64,000 bases of DNA from Stereocaulon alpinum (Eukaryota; Ascomycota; Lecanoromycetes; Lecanorales; Stereocaulaceae), in NCBI GenBank assembly GCA_018257865.1, contig JAEUBA010000021.1, positions 62,001-126,000 of the forward strand, in the 5' to 3' direction. The notes below the pieces were generated by a model. It had not been told where the DNA came from and made no database searches. It saw only the letters and a list, made by a program, of their open reading frames with translations. The position numbers and the translations under genes are program-made. This document shows positions 44,431 to 55,171 of this stretch, one piece after another (position 1 is the first letter of the stretch; every line of letters begins with the position of its first letter).

Positions 44431-45796
44431 TTGGATAACATGTGCTTGGGTGGTGACGCTGTGTGATTTAAGCATAGGTCTTATATCCCAGCGGCGAAGC
44501 GTCTACATTGGCATGTGCGATTCGCAGGGCGTTGAGATGGAGCTGTAGGCTCTATCTATGACAGAAATGAAAAGTGGCAGGAGTGTGGAGCAGTAGACAC
44601 TCGAAAGTGATCATAGGGACAGATCTGATTGTGGGAGGGCGCTTCTTCTGCTTCGCACCAGAGATGTCAGATAATGCACAGCTAACACGCTGTTTCAAGA
44701 CCAAGAGAAGATGCGCGAGAATGCCTGATCCCTAGCGGATGCGTTGGCGAGCTCTTCCGTGCCGCTGTCACCGCAACAGACAGGCCGCGAATCCTACCAA
44801 CCTAAATCCACGAGCGTTGGCACTGACCTCGGGGAATACGGTCCGCTGCATCGAATAACTAGACGGTTTTGAGCAAGCTTCCACATGCCATGCCCATCCG
44901 AATGCGTTCATACTACACTACCGTACGCAACCACAGGCCCAGGTATTGGTTTGCGTGCCTCGTTCCGATATTTACACCCTCCCAGAATTTACGCTCATTG
45001 GCATCATACTAAGTGTACTGATAAGCGGAGTGACTGGCTTTGAACCGCTACTATGCGCCTACGCCAATCAGTGTTCGACGATCGGAAGAGTGTTATGATT
45101 TTCGTTGTTGTAGTTGTTGTAGTTGTTGTTGTTATTGTTGCTGAGACACCCACCCATATGTCCATTCAGCACCTTCACGTGTAAGCGCTTGCGGCTTAAA
45201 TGGAAGAAACAAGGCTTAACACCATGAACCATTTGGGATAATGACAAGTTGACAAACAGGACGGTCCTTCCCGCAGCGCCAAACGAAAACCAATTCACTA
45301 GCGGCTGTGGTACGCCTTACTTTGCCCAGGGTATAAATTCTCGAGATGATTGAGACTTGACTCAATACGTGTACCACCACATAGTGTAACCTGTTCTCTC
45401 GACCTCGCCATAGGTAGCAACATGATCTTGCAATTCATCTCTCAACCGCAGCAATTCGTAAGCTGACTATGAGTCAGAATTAGACTGAAAACTAAGGATC
45501 CTGAGGCAGTGAAAAGTCTTCAGCTTGCACCGGATTGTTCTTTCCTCGAACCAGTCACTTAGAGCAAGTCTGCCCTGCCATTTGAGGCAAACGAAAACAA
45601 AACCAGCCTTATCGCGCTGAATTCAACATCTTGTGACTATTTGTGTCACTCAGATCTTTTAATACCCATCACCTCTAATGACGTCCACCATTCTTCTCTC
45701 CTAACCAGTAACTTGCCATGACATTGTGGTAGCTGTGCTGCAAGTCCTTGTCTTGACGTAGCAAAGCTCCCAGGTGGACCTTTCCAGTCACTGAAT
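44431..45796. other. Intergenic region upstream of the HMT1-type transporter
   Basis: 1.37 kb without a gene. It holds a (gtt)n microsatellite at 45104-45140 and should include the transporter promoter. A minus-strand frame through the microsatellite encodes an Asn-rich stretch and is not supported as a gene. Confidence 0.4.
45104..45140. repeat. Imperfect (gtt/gta)n microsatellite
   Basis: Runs as gttgttgta-gttgttgta-gttgttgttgtta-ttgttg, a trinucleotide repeat with a gta interruption every third unit. Non-coding context, about 660 bp before the transporter start. Confidence 0.85.
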
Positions 45797-48700
45797 ATGA
45801 CAGCAAAAATGGCTGTCATGGACAAGCTGTACGGCTTGCGTCACATCCTCCACTACACTGTACCGGCCACAGTCCTCGTCTACTACGTTGTCGCTGTCAC
45901 CGTCAGCATCTTGACACTCCAGAACTTGAGGTTTCCCAACCGGAAGACGCCTCGCAAAGTACTTCCCCAGCTGGTTGCCTTTGTTTTGCTATCATATGTC
46001 GTTGAGGCCGCGTTACTTCTCACTGAAACGTTTGCAAACGGGGTCCTCTATTCGTCAACCGATAGCAACGTAAGTTTGTTGTCTCATATCATGGTCGAAT
46101 TCACGCGATCGAGTCTCCCTGACGGGTTTCACAGGTTTTTGCTCTCTCGAGCGTGCTAGTATGGACCATTCTCCTCGTTTGCTTCGATTCCAAGTCCTCA
46201 GTCTGGTATCCCTACTGCGGGACATGGCTCATCACACTCGTTGCCGAAGTTATCCTCTTCGTCCTCACTCTTAATCACGGCTTTACCCCTAGCACTTTGG
46301 CCTATCCTCGTTTAGTCGTCCAAGCCTGTCGCCTGATAGCTCTGGTCTTACTGCCGACGGTCCTGTTCTTAAGATATTCAGAAAGACTCGCAGTAGACGA
46401 AGAATCTGCACCACTGCTTGGCCAAAGAAAAGACTTAGCGGCTGATGTGCACATCTCCAATGGAGATTCCAAATATGGTTCAATGCCAGCCTTGTCCAAT
46501 GAAATTGAAGTCGGAGACGACGACGACTCTGATTCTGATTCTGATTCTGAGGCTACGAAAGCCAAAAAGGAGAAGGAGTTAGAGGATAGGCTTCTAGCCA
46601 ACGGGAACTGGTTTACGTAAGTTTGTGCTCTCTACTTTTACATTAAACACAGAGGGTAGTTCAAGATTACTTGTGTACGACTCGGCTCTATCACATCGCA
46701 TGACTCCACTGCGTTGTCTGGCCATCGAAATATGACTGACAGCTTTTCAGTTATGCCCGCTCTTTCTCGATGTTCGTGCCCCTTCTTTGGCCCACAAAAC
46801 AGCCACTGCTATATGTGAACCTTGTTGGAGTTTTCATATGTATCGCTTGCACACGAGCGCTCAACATCCTTGAGCCGCGCCAGTTTGGAATTGTGCTCGA
46901 CCGTCTCAGCGTGGCGGAAGGCGAAGGCTCGGTCAAGAGTCTTGCATTGCAGGTCATGTTATACATCTTTTACGAATGGTTCAGCTCCCAAATCTTAAGT
47001 CCCATCCAAGGCAGGCTCTGGCTACCCATCGATCAGAACGCCAGGCAATGTTTAAAGAAGACGGCCTACAATCACATCATGGACCTGTCCCTTGACTTTC
47101 ACTCAGATAAGCAGTCAGGCGAGCTATACGAGTCCATCAGTCAAGGCTCTTCCGTCGTTTATCTATTGAAAACCATACTCTTCGAGCTCTTGCCAGTACT
47201 TGCAGATTTGGTGGTGATAGTAGCATATCTGTACAGCTTCTCCTGTCCCAATCCATTACTCGGCTCAACTCGGCGTTCCTCGCTAATAGGATTCTAGGTA
47301 CCACGTTTTTGGTCCTTACCTGGCCTTAATCCTCGCTACGACAACAATACTCTATGTCTGGTCGTCAAATTTTTTCATCAGCAAACAGGCAGCAGTTCAC
47401 CGCGAAGGAGCTCGTTACAAGAGAAAAGAATCTCAAACCATGTATGACAGCGTTGGAGATTGGAACACAGTCTCGTACTTCAACCGAGTTCCATACGAAA
47501 AGCGCCGTTACTCCGATGTTGTTGGTCCGTTCCCCAAATTATGTGATCAATCAAGGAGTACAGGCTGACCACAAATTTTAGATTCGCGATTTGTGCTCCG
47601 CTTACATGAGTGGTCAATCTACTACGCATCAGATTTTGTAGAAGGGACACTCTTTCAGCTAGGCCTGATGTGCACAGGGTTACTGGCAATCTACCAGATT
47701 GTGCATTCGAAACAGCCATTAGGCAATTTCGCCATGCTAGTGTCGCTATGGTCAAATGTTCAGGGAAATATCTGGCAATTGGTGGGAACAAGGCGCGAAT
47801 TTCTCGAATACCTGATAGACGCTGAAGCACTGCGAGAGTTATTCCAAAAGGACCCCTCTGTAAAGGATGGTCCACAGTCATTTAACTTCAAACGAGGCGC
47901 TGTCCGCCTGCGCGATGTGAAATTCTCTTACGATGGAGAGAAAGGAGTGATTAAGGACTTCGACTTCTATGCTGAAGCCGGTCAGCGCATTGCTTTGGTT
48001 GGCGAATCAGGTGGCGGCAAATCCACAATCTTAAAGTTGCTCTTCCGTTTCTATGACGTTCAGAGAGGCGCTATCACGGTTGATGATCAGAACGTCAAGG
48101 ATATGACGCTTGAAAGCTTACGAAACTGCATTGGTGTGGTACCTCAGGATCCCTCACTTTTCAATGATACCATCATGCAGAACGTGCGATACTCAAAGCT
48201 TGATGCCACCGACGAAGAGATCTATGAGGCATGCAAGGCCGCTTCCATCCACGACAAGATCCTTCAGTTCCCCAAAGGCTATGCATCGAAAGTCGGTGAG
48301 AAGGGTGTAAAGCTCTCTGGTGGTGAGTTGCAAAGAATTGCGATAGCCAGGGTCATCCTTAAAGACCCCAAGATTATCCTTCTAGACGAAGCTACAAGCG
48401 CTGTGGACACCGAAACGGAGAGTCGCATACAGGAAGCTCTGCAAAAGCTGACGCATGGACGGACTACCTTTACAGTGGCCCACAGACTGAGCACAGTGTC
48501 CGATGCTGATATCATACTGGTCATCAAAGACGGCTCGATTGTCGAACAGGGCCCACCCCAGGAATTGCTCAAAGCTAAAGGTGAATACTTTGATTTGTGG
48601 TCAAAACAGGTCGGTCTTATAGCCATTCCTACGGATGACTCGAAGCCGGGCGATTCTGAAGACTCGAAGCCGCGTGATCTGAAGGACACTTCTAAGCCAC

Positions 48701-49458
48701 ATCAAAGCAGAGACAAGAGTCGATCATCTGGAAGTTCGTCTTCTTCCGGAAGTAAAAGCCTTAGGGCTACGGCTCCTGAGTTCGTGCCACAGGAGCCTGT
48801 CCTCTTGCATCAGCGTGGGACCTTCTCCCAGCCGCCGCATGATCCTGGTATAACAAGTCATCAGCAAAGCTATGATAGTACTCCTGGCTACCTGCTTGAC
48901 AACGCCGGTGCTAATGCCAAAATGAAATACGGGAAGAATATATCACCTGAGAAGGATAAGCTTGTCAATGCATCCGAACAGCCTTCTGATGGAGCTACGC
49001 CAACAAGCCAAACAGGTGTTGGCAGTCAGCCGCAGTCCAAGAAGACAAAGCGCTATCTCTTGATCCAACGCCGTAGCAAAAGCAAGAGTGAGCCTAGCGG
49101 TGCGAATTTGCAGCAAAGCCAGATCGATGGTGCCAACGATGGACATTCGACCAGTCGTCTCCAGTCCCGCCGAGTTTCAGCGCCTAGCGATCCTCCGTCC
49201 GGTGTCGTGCGTGCACGAGAAGGAGCCCATGGGCATAAACGCCGTCGCCGTAATTGGCGTATTAAGAAGAGTGATTCCACGGCAGTGCGTTCTGGGACAT
49301 CCTCTGGCGGAACATCTAGCGCCTGGTCGGGCGATACGCTTTATCCTCTAACCCCAGACGCAGCGCAGACTAGGCCAAATGGCAGCACAATATCTGTCAA
49401 TGAGTCCGACGCCGTGGCTGCTAGCCGAGGCAGTGTGCATTTTGCGCCGGGAGTGTAG
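45797..49458 (+). CDS. hmt1: HMT1-type vacuolar half-ABC transporter (heavy-metal tolerance)
   Basis: Half-size ABC exporter of the HMT1/ABCB6 branch, which in S. pombe acts at the vacuolar membrane in cadmium tolerance. Five exons: 45797-46069, 46135-46616, 46751-47230, 47298-47524 and 47582-49458; 1112 residues in frame. An N-terminal extra membrane domain (TMD0) covers about 1-210. A linker carries the acidic repeat DDDDSDSDSDSEATK. The transporter membrane domain starts at about 265 (RALNILEPRQFGIVLDRL, DLSLDFHSDKQSGELYESIS, DSVGDWNTVSYFNRVPYEKR). The nucleotide-binding domain has GESGGGKST at 628, Q-loop VVPQDPSLFND, signature LSGGELQR at 732, and Walker B IILLDEATSAVD with its Asp at about 756. 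The unusually long disordered tail (about 830-1112) contains LRATAPEFVP at 881-890, a PAM2-like motif. The fourth intron has a weak GTCCGT donor but a good CTGAC branch and TTTTAG acceptor. Confidence 0.92.
46516..46551. repeat. Coding acidic repeat (Asp/Ser) in the transporter linker
   Basis: gacgac units followed by three gattct hexamers encode the DDDD-SDSDSDS stretch in the linker between TMD0 and the core membrane domain. Slippage-prone and in frame. Confidence 0.8.
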
Positions 49459-49934
49459 AGAGAAGAGGCTGGTTCAGAGGATTGTCATGTGCATGAGGGT
49501 AATCACGCAGTATCGATTGTCCAACACTATCTTCTCTGAAGAGGGCGAATTGGTGCCCGAAATATCATTGGTCGAATAGGAAGCATCAAAGTATTTCCTA
49601 GAAGGAGGCATTACTGTTTACAGGGCAGAAGCATCTTTCTTCAGCTCGAGATAGCCGGCTATCTTATTAGCATGCAGATAGACAGGTGGATAGATGGCAT
49701 GGAGGTAGTGACATACATAGAATAGAAAGTGCAAGTAGTAAGCATAAAGATAGAATCGTCATCAGAGTAGCCATAGAATAAGACATGTTGCATTAGTAGA
49801 ACACATGAAACGGCTACTCGTTCGACATCATAGTTCTACCCTTGCCGCGAATCGCCAAGACTCTCTTCCGTCAGGTACTTGCATCCAAGTCTACCAACCC
49901 CGAACCACAACCCAAATCCTCCCATCCCAAAACA
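49459..49934. other. Intergenic region
   Basis: 476 bp between the transporter stop and the next plus-strand start. No structure recognised beyond AT-rich tracts. Confidence 0.4.
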
Positions 49935-50756
49935 ATGGACTTCGCACCCTACCAAGACACCGACCCCTCCCGCCAACGCGCCCTCTCTCCCCCACCCGCA
50001 GGATCAAATCGCCCAACCTCCCCTCCAATCCGCAACACAGCGCGCTCCCCAACCCCCATCACCTCGAATCTACCTCCACCAAATCACTTCAGCGACGATC
50101 GAGGCTTTGGTGGCGGTGGAGTTGGTGGAGGAACAGTAGGAGGGGGCGATCTTGAGAGGGGAAGGCTGGATTTATTCGAGACTAGTTTGCCGTTGAGATT
50201 GGATTGGGAGGCTTGTTTGGCTTATTTGGTGTTGCCGCCTGCTGGGGGGGTTTTTTTGCTGCTGGTGGAGACGAGGAGTGATTATGTGCGGTGAGTTGGG
50301 GGGTTTTTTCTGGAGGGGGTTGGGGTTGGGGTTGGGGTGTGCGGTGGTGGTGGTGGTGGTGGTGGTGGTAGAGAGAGTGGTGGGAGGGATGGAGACGGAG
50401 AAGAGAGGTAAACTCGATATGGCCGGCTGACAATTGTGGGTACATACAGATTCCACGCATGGCAGTCTAGCCTCCTCTTCTCCGCGATCTTCGTCCTACA
50501 TCTTATCTTCTCCTGGTCGAGCATCCTGAGCTGGATGCTTTTTGTGGTGGATATAGGGTTGATTGGGTTCTTGACTATGCATGCTTATCGGGACGGTATG
50601 TCTCCCATCTCTATTCTAAGATCGTTGAGGTCATTGGAGACCCTCTTCTTATGGAAGTACTGATGTGCTAACGTGTTGTATGCAGCTGACGGACTGGATC
50701 GTTACGAGGTACCTTTCTTTGGGGGTCTCGCTAGTTCATTCGTGGATGCGGAATGA
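49935..50756 (+). CDS. DUF4870-like small integral membrane protein
   Basis: Predicted membrane protein of 190 residues in three exons: 49935-50290, 50450-50595 and 50686-50756. The N-terminal 70 residues are Pro/Ser-rich (MDFAPYQDTDPSRQRALSPP), followed by a Gly-rich stretch. The conserved part follows: LDWEACLAYLVLPPAGGVFL, then RFHAWQSSLLFSAIFVLHLI, WSSILSWMLFVVDIGLIGFL and the end DRYEVPFFGGLASSFVDAE. The phrases RFHAWQS and YRDADGLDRYEVPFFG are typical of this fungal family of about three membrane helices related to DUF4870; the function is unknown. The first intron is long for this genome (159 nt) and strongly G-rich, with (ggggtt)3 and (ggt)9. The gene converges with seipin, with 131 bp between the stops. 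Confidence 0.87.
50314..50369 (+). repeat. G-rich tract: (ggggtt)n and (ggt)9 in an intron
   Basis: Within the first intron of the DUF4870-like gene, ggaggggg is followed by ttgggg-ttgggg-ttgggg (50314-50337), then tgtgc and nine perfect ggt units (50343-50369). Four or more runs of four Gs with two-base loops meet the sequence rule for a G-quadruplex on the sense strand and transcript. Confidence 0.85.
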
Positions 50757-50887
50757 GGGTGGCCTTGTGAGGATGTATAACAAGAGGGTGTATAGAACAG
50801 GTTGCGCGAGTTTTGTTAGAAGATACCCATTTCGTATAAAGCATTGAATCGACTATGTTGCTGAGACTATTACCTTGCTACGGGGTA

Positions 50888-52340
50888 TCAAACATCTTCC
50901 CTGCCACCCATCAATGCCTTCCTCCTCCGCTGGACGCTCGCAATCCTTTCCTCATCTATCCCAGTCCCAAGCCCCGAATCACGCCAACTGCTCGTTGCCT
51001 CTGCCGCCTCATCATCTTCATCATCCGCTTCAGTACCCAATGGCTGGATGCCCGCAGACCTGACAACCTCATCTTCTTCCCTCTTGACTTGTTCGTGCTC
51101 TTCTTTCTTAGCCGAAACAGGGCGTCCTGTGAATTGCAACGGCATCTGTCGGCCAAGCGTAGGAAATGAACGAGGCGTATCTGATATGTCATCGAAGGAA
51201 GTGGGGTCGAATGTCTCTGAGTCCTCGGGCTCCTGCTTGATCGCGCTGCCATTGGTTTCTGAGTCCATCTTGGTTGTACGCTGAGGTGTTGAGATATTTG
51301 AGGAGAGCACACAGTATGCAAGAAGCATAGATAGCATGGCGCTGCTCCAGAACGCAGTGGTGAAACAAATAAAGGAGATGATTCGGTGGTGGTAAAGGAT
51401 CCATCTTAGGCCGCCAAATCTAGCGACGATCGCAATGCCGACCTCGTAGAATTGCATCTTCTGGTCTGATTCAACTACCACCTTCACGCTCTGAGGTACG
51501 TTTGCCCATCCTTTTGCGAACTCCACGCCTTCGAACATGCTCACTTGCAGCTTTTCGCTTTCCTGCTTCCAGCCTAAGACATGCCAGGGTAACCCATAAA
51601 GGGTATTCGCCGTGTCCACGATTGGCGATGCGTAAGTCAAGATCGCTGGTCGCCGAGATCGAGCGAGCACAGAGGCAGAATTGTTTCCGTAAAGTCTGGA
51701 AGCAACGCTATCGGAAGGCGTGTTATCTGGCGCAAGCAGCGACAAGTCGAGCATGAAGTTCCCTGTACCGATGTTGGTCGGTGTCCGAGGTAGATGGAGA
51801 GAAAGCGTCACATCGTAAGCTTGCAAAGACGTAAGAGCATTCGAGAGCACGGCAGTGCCATACGGACTGTTGCTCCTGCGGACACTGGCATTAGCTTCCT
51901 GTTTGCCATAGAAGCAAACACTGCTAGCTAGACTTACCCGAATTGCAGATGTATCACCCGTTCGACGCTGGTCTGAGGGACATAGTTGTAGTAAAAAAGC
52001 GTATATGCTACACTCGATATGCCGAAGAGGATAAGACTAGTTGCTGCGAAGAGGAAGGTGCCTAGGTAGGCCTTTTGGGCGGGTTTGGAGATTGCGGCAT
52101 GGAGGGGAACTAGGGCTGTGTCCTGGGTTGCTTAGCTGATGACTCTAGAAAATCAGAGGCTGGTAATCTTACTGCAGCCTTCCCGATGACCGTCCTCCGT
52201 CCCTTCGAGTCCTCCATAAAGTCATGATCCCTGTGCTTTTGATGTTGGGGAAGCGCGTATGCGGAGGCGCGGTTGTTTTCGCTTGGCGTTTGAGAGTCCA
52301 TCTTGGCTCGAGTGATTGCTGGTGTTCTCAATCGAGCCAT
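50888..52340 (-). CDS. SEI1: Seipin (lipid-droplet assembly protein)
   Basis: ER membrane protein at contacts between ER and lipid droplets, the fungal homologue of BSCL2/Fld1. Three exons: 52173-52340, 51938-52122 and 50888-51875; 446 residues in frame, ATG at 52340 in a good CACAATGGCT context. A cytosolic N-terminus of about 70 residues is followed by the first membrane helix (TFLFAATSLILFGISSVAYT). The lumenal domain is recognisable by VPQTSVERVIHLQFG, NSPYGTAVLSNALTSLQAYD, VTLSLHLPRTPTNIGTGNFM, RSRRPAILTYASPIV, and VEFAKGWANVPQSVKVVVES. The second helix is at about 285-310. The cytosolic tail of about 130 residues is acidic and Ser-rich, longer than in yeast, as is usual in filamentous fungi. 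It is convergent with the DUF4870-like gene. Confidence 0.93.
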
Positions 52341-53238
52341 TGTGCATCGACTTTATGAGAAAGAGGAAGAGCAGCAGAAGTGGTGAGAAACTCAAATTAT
52401 GTGTCTTGCCTTTGACTCATGGTCCCATTCTCGTGGGGTTTCGCTTGTGTCGAACAGGGGGCGTCATTGTGCCATAACACTCTACATAGATTATCCTTCA
52501 CCGTCTACGCAATACCAATAGCAACACTTAGTTCTCTACTCGGACACAAGATCACACCTTAGCGAGGGGCGGGATTATGTGGCAAGTGGCTATTCTTAGG
52601 ATTTCCCTCAACACTCGTAATCTGGTTTCATGTCTGTACGACTGTGATCATCAGTCGCCATCCGCTTGAATATCGTTGCTGATCTTTGACTGGCATTAGC
52701 CGAACGTTTAATATTAATATGCATGACCGAAAGATGGACAGCAGGGTGTCTATCTGTCTTTTGTGTTGCCAATGAATGTTCCTCCACTCGGTTAGGCAAA
52801 TTGCCTTCTTACAACTACTTTAAAGTCGACCTAGCGCACACTTGAAGACGCTATTGGCCCAGCACACTCCCAGCTGCGATGCTAATAACATCGAAACTTG
52901 ACACTCGACCGGGTATATCGTGCTCAGCCATTGCAGTCACTCGATGTCTTACCTGTGCAACACTCGATCACTCTTTATTGCCATTTCCGCAGTACGAAAT
53001 GTCTAGTCTTGATGACGCCTCCGAACAAAGTCCATCAATGTGTCAACAGTTCACTGCTTTATGTTCCTTGAAGGGGCCATTGCGGCACCCAAGCCTCCTT
53101 CTTACATCATGAGATTCTTACCAATTCCGCCGTGTTAAGTTCGTTCAGTATCTTTCCAGCTCTAGCTCTTGTTTGCTCCACTGTCTTCTGATATTTGCTG
53201 CCTCGTGTTGTTTGCACTTCAAGGGAATCTTCGCTATC
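52341..53238. promoter_or_regulatory. Divergent upstream region, seipin and alpha/beta hydrolase
   Basis: 900 bp between two divergent start codons. Short open frames occur on both strands without protein character. Presumably both promoters lie here; no specific element recognised. Confidence 0.4.
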
Positions 53239-54453
53239 ATGTCTGAGAACCTATGGAACGTGACCGAGTACATTATACCTGGATCCCACATACGAGGCTA
53301 CAGCAGAGGCGTCCGCCATGACCAAACAGACCACATCCGCCTCTCCATAAAGCAATACATCCCCAAATCCTGCAAGCCCAATTCCGGCGACCCTACACTA
53401 ATCGTAGCACACGGAATCGGCTCAGGGAAAGAAGACTACGAACCCCTTCTCGATGACATCCTGGGCTGCGGCATCCCAGTCCGCGCAGCCTGGGGCATCG
53501 ACGCTGCCCATCTAGGCCAATCGTACCTCTTGAACGAAGACATTATAGGTGATGAACCGCATTGGCTCGACCCAGCGCGCGATATAATTCAAATGATCAA
53601 CCATTTCCAGAAAGATATGCCACCTCCCATCTACGGCATCGGCCAATCATGGGGTTGCGTAAACATGCTCATGGTATCGCACTCGCACCCGCGCCTCCTA
53701 GCAGGCATGGTGCTAATGGAGGCACCATTTGAGAATGCCCCCTGGAATCAAGTGCCAAGCATGTACCAACGCATGGTTCTTTGCGCACGACGGCGCGACT
53801 CCTGGCCATATCGTGAGGCCGCTCGGAAGTCTATGCTCAAGGGTCCCTACTACTCAACATTCGATCCCCGCGCTTTTGATCGCGTGATCAAGTACGATCT
53901 CCGAGACATGCCAACCCCCGAGCATCCCCAGAGGGTAATCCTCACTTCCCCCAAAGCCCAAGAAGTCTACTCTCTTGGCCGTCTCGACCCGCCTATGCCA
54001 GGCTACGACGTAGCGCCCGATTATGCAACACGTCCAGGGTACACAGTCGTTGTTCCTGGTATTTACCGTGGCGAAAACAAGCATATCAGAAGAGTCCTCC
54101 CTGATATAAGGATACCAGTCCTCTATCTCTTCGGAACGCGCTCCGACAGCATCGGTGCCTCGAAATGGCCCAATCAAATCGACCTCACTGGTATTGGCGA
54201 CGAAGGCGGTGGCGGTTTCATCACAGGCCAAGTCAAGACCGGCTACGTGGAAGGAGGAGGGCATGCTCTGCCTATGGAAAACCCAACCAAATGCGCTGAG
54301 TTGTTTACCTCGTGGCTGCGATCTGAGCTGGAGAAATGGAAGGAGGAGGATAGCCGTGTCAAAGCAGGTCCGACGTTCGAGTATACGGCTAGGCTGAACC
54401 CGGGGTGGATTGAACGGATGCCTGTTCCCAAGGTGATCATGTCCAAACTCTGA
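53239..54453 (+). CDS. Peroxisomal alpha/beta hydrolase (C-terminal SKL)
   Basis: Serine hydrolase of 404 residues in one exon, ATG at 53239 (MSENLWNVTEYIIPGSHIRG). The frame is open 22 codons further upstream but only from a TTG; the hydrophobic stretch it would encode would give a secretory signal that conflicts with the C-terminus. The nucleophile elbow GIGQSWGC places Ser137; likely partners are Asp303 in LFGTRSDS and His342 in EGGGHALPMENP. The oxyanion-hole region is VAHGIGSGKEDY. The last three residues SKL are a canonical peroxisomal targeting signal 1, read by PEX5 and docked at PEX14. The architecture fits fungal peroxisomal lipase/hydrolases (Lpx1-like and AKT2-like groups); the substrate is unknown. 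No secondary-metabolite gene cluster surrounds it. Confidence 0.87.
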   Translation: MSENLWNVTEYIIPGSHIRGYSRGVRHDQTDHIRLSIKQYIPKSCKPNSGDPTLIVAHGIGSGKEDYEPLLDDILGCGIPVRAAWGIDAAHLGQSYLLNEDIIGDEPHWLDPARDIIQMINHFQKDMPPPIYGIGQSWGCVNMLMVSHSHPRLLAGMVLMEAPFENAPWNQVPSMYQRMVLCARRRDSWPYREAARKSMLKGPYYSTFDPRAFDRVIKYDLRDMPTPEHPQRVILTSPKAQEVYSLGRLDPPMPGYDVAPDYATRPGYTVVVPGIYRGENKHIRRVLPDIRIPVLYLFGTRSDSIGASKWPNQIDLTGIGDEGGGGFITGQVKTGYVEGGGHALPMENPTKCAELFTSWLRSELEKWKEEDSRVKAGPTFEYTARLNPGWIERMPVPKVIMSKL

Positions 54454-55171
54454 TTGTCGACCTTTAACGCCATCTTTTGATGTGATCGTTTCTATGTGAT
54501 GTCTTGGCTGACTTTAAAATTGAAGTGGTACTACTTTAATGAGCATTTGGTCAGGAGCAAGCTTTGATGCGTGAATGTGATATATTTGTTAGAGGTGGAT
54601 TACAAGTGAATGCGTTGTGCGAACGGATGAATGACGGGCCTCGAAAGCTGTGGGATTATGCGGTTCAATTTGGGTGATGGCGACTGCTATGGAGAAAGAG
54701 CCTAATGGGAGAACTCGATAAACCCGATACTCTATCTACACACCCTGTCGGATATAGCAACAGCAAATAATAGAACATACTACACATGTAGAGCAGTGTG
54801 TTAGGAAATATGAAGCAAAAGCAATGGATTATACAAATGCCCTCGTCTTCTCTATGATACACCGCGCTAGAAATTACCACCGGGCCCCCAATCATAGCAG
54901 ATATCACTTGCTCGACACCACCATGATATCGAGCAAATGATCAAAAAGCAAGTCATAAGCTAGCGTACCACATCCCTGCATCCTGCTTCACATATGGATG
55001 AGTAGATGCCGGACGATCAATACACAATGTACAAACACCCCTCCGGCCTATTGTTTCGCCATCGCTAGACTTTTAGAAACCCAGCGTCAGAACTCCTCTA
55101 AGGATCCATTGCATATGTCATGCCATGTCGCACCATGCAATACCCTCCCGCAATCGTTTGTGTCTATATCA
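54454..55171. other. Intergenic region between convergent stops
   Basis: 718 bp between the hydrolase stop and the NOT1 stop, presumably untranslated ends. No repeat or RNA gene recognised. Confidence 0.4.

Noticed and set aside
45068..45298. Asn-rich 76-codon minus-strand frame
   Set aside because: The Asn run is simply the translation of the gtt microsatellite.
50172..50524. Pro/His/Thr-rich minus-strand frames
   Set aside because: They are the antisense reading of the G-rich intron and ggt repeat of the DUF4870-like gene.
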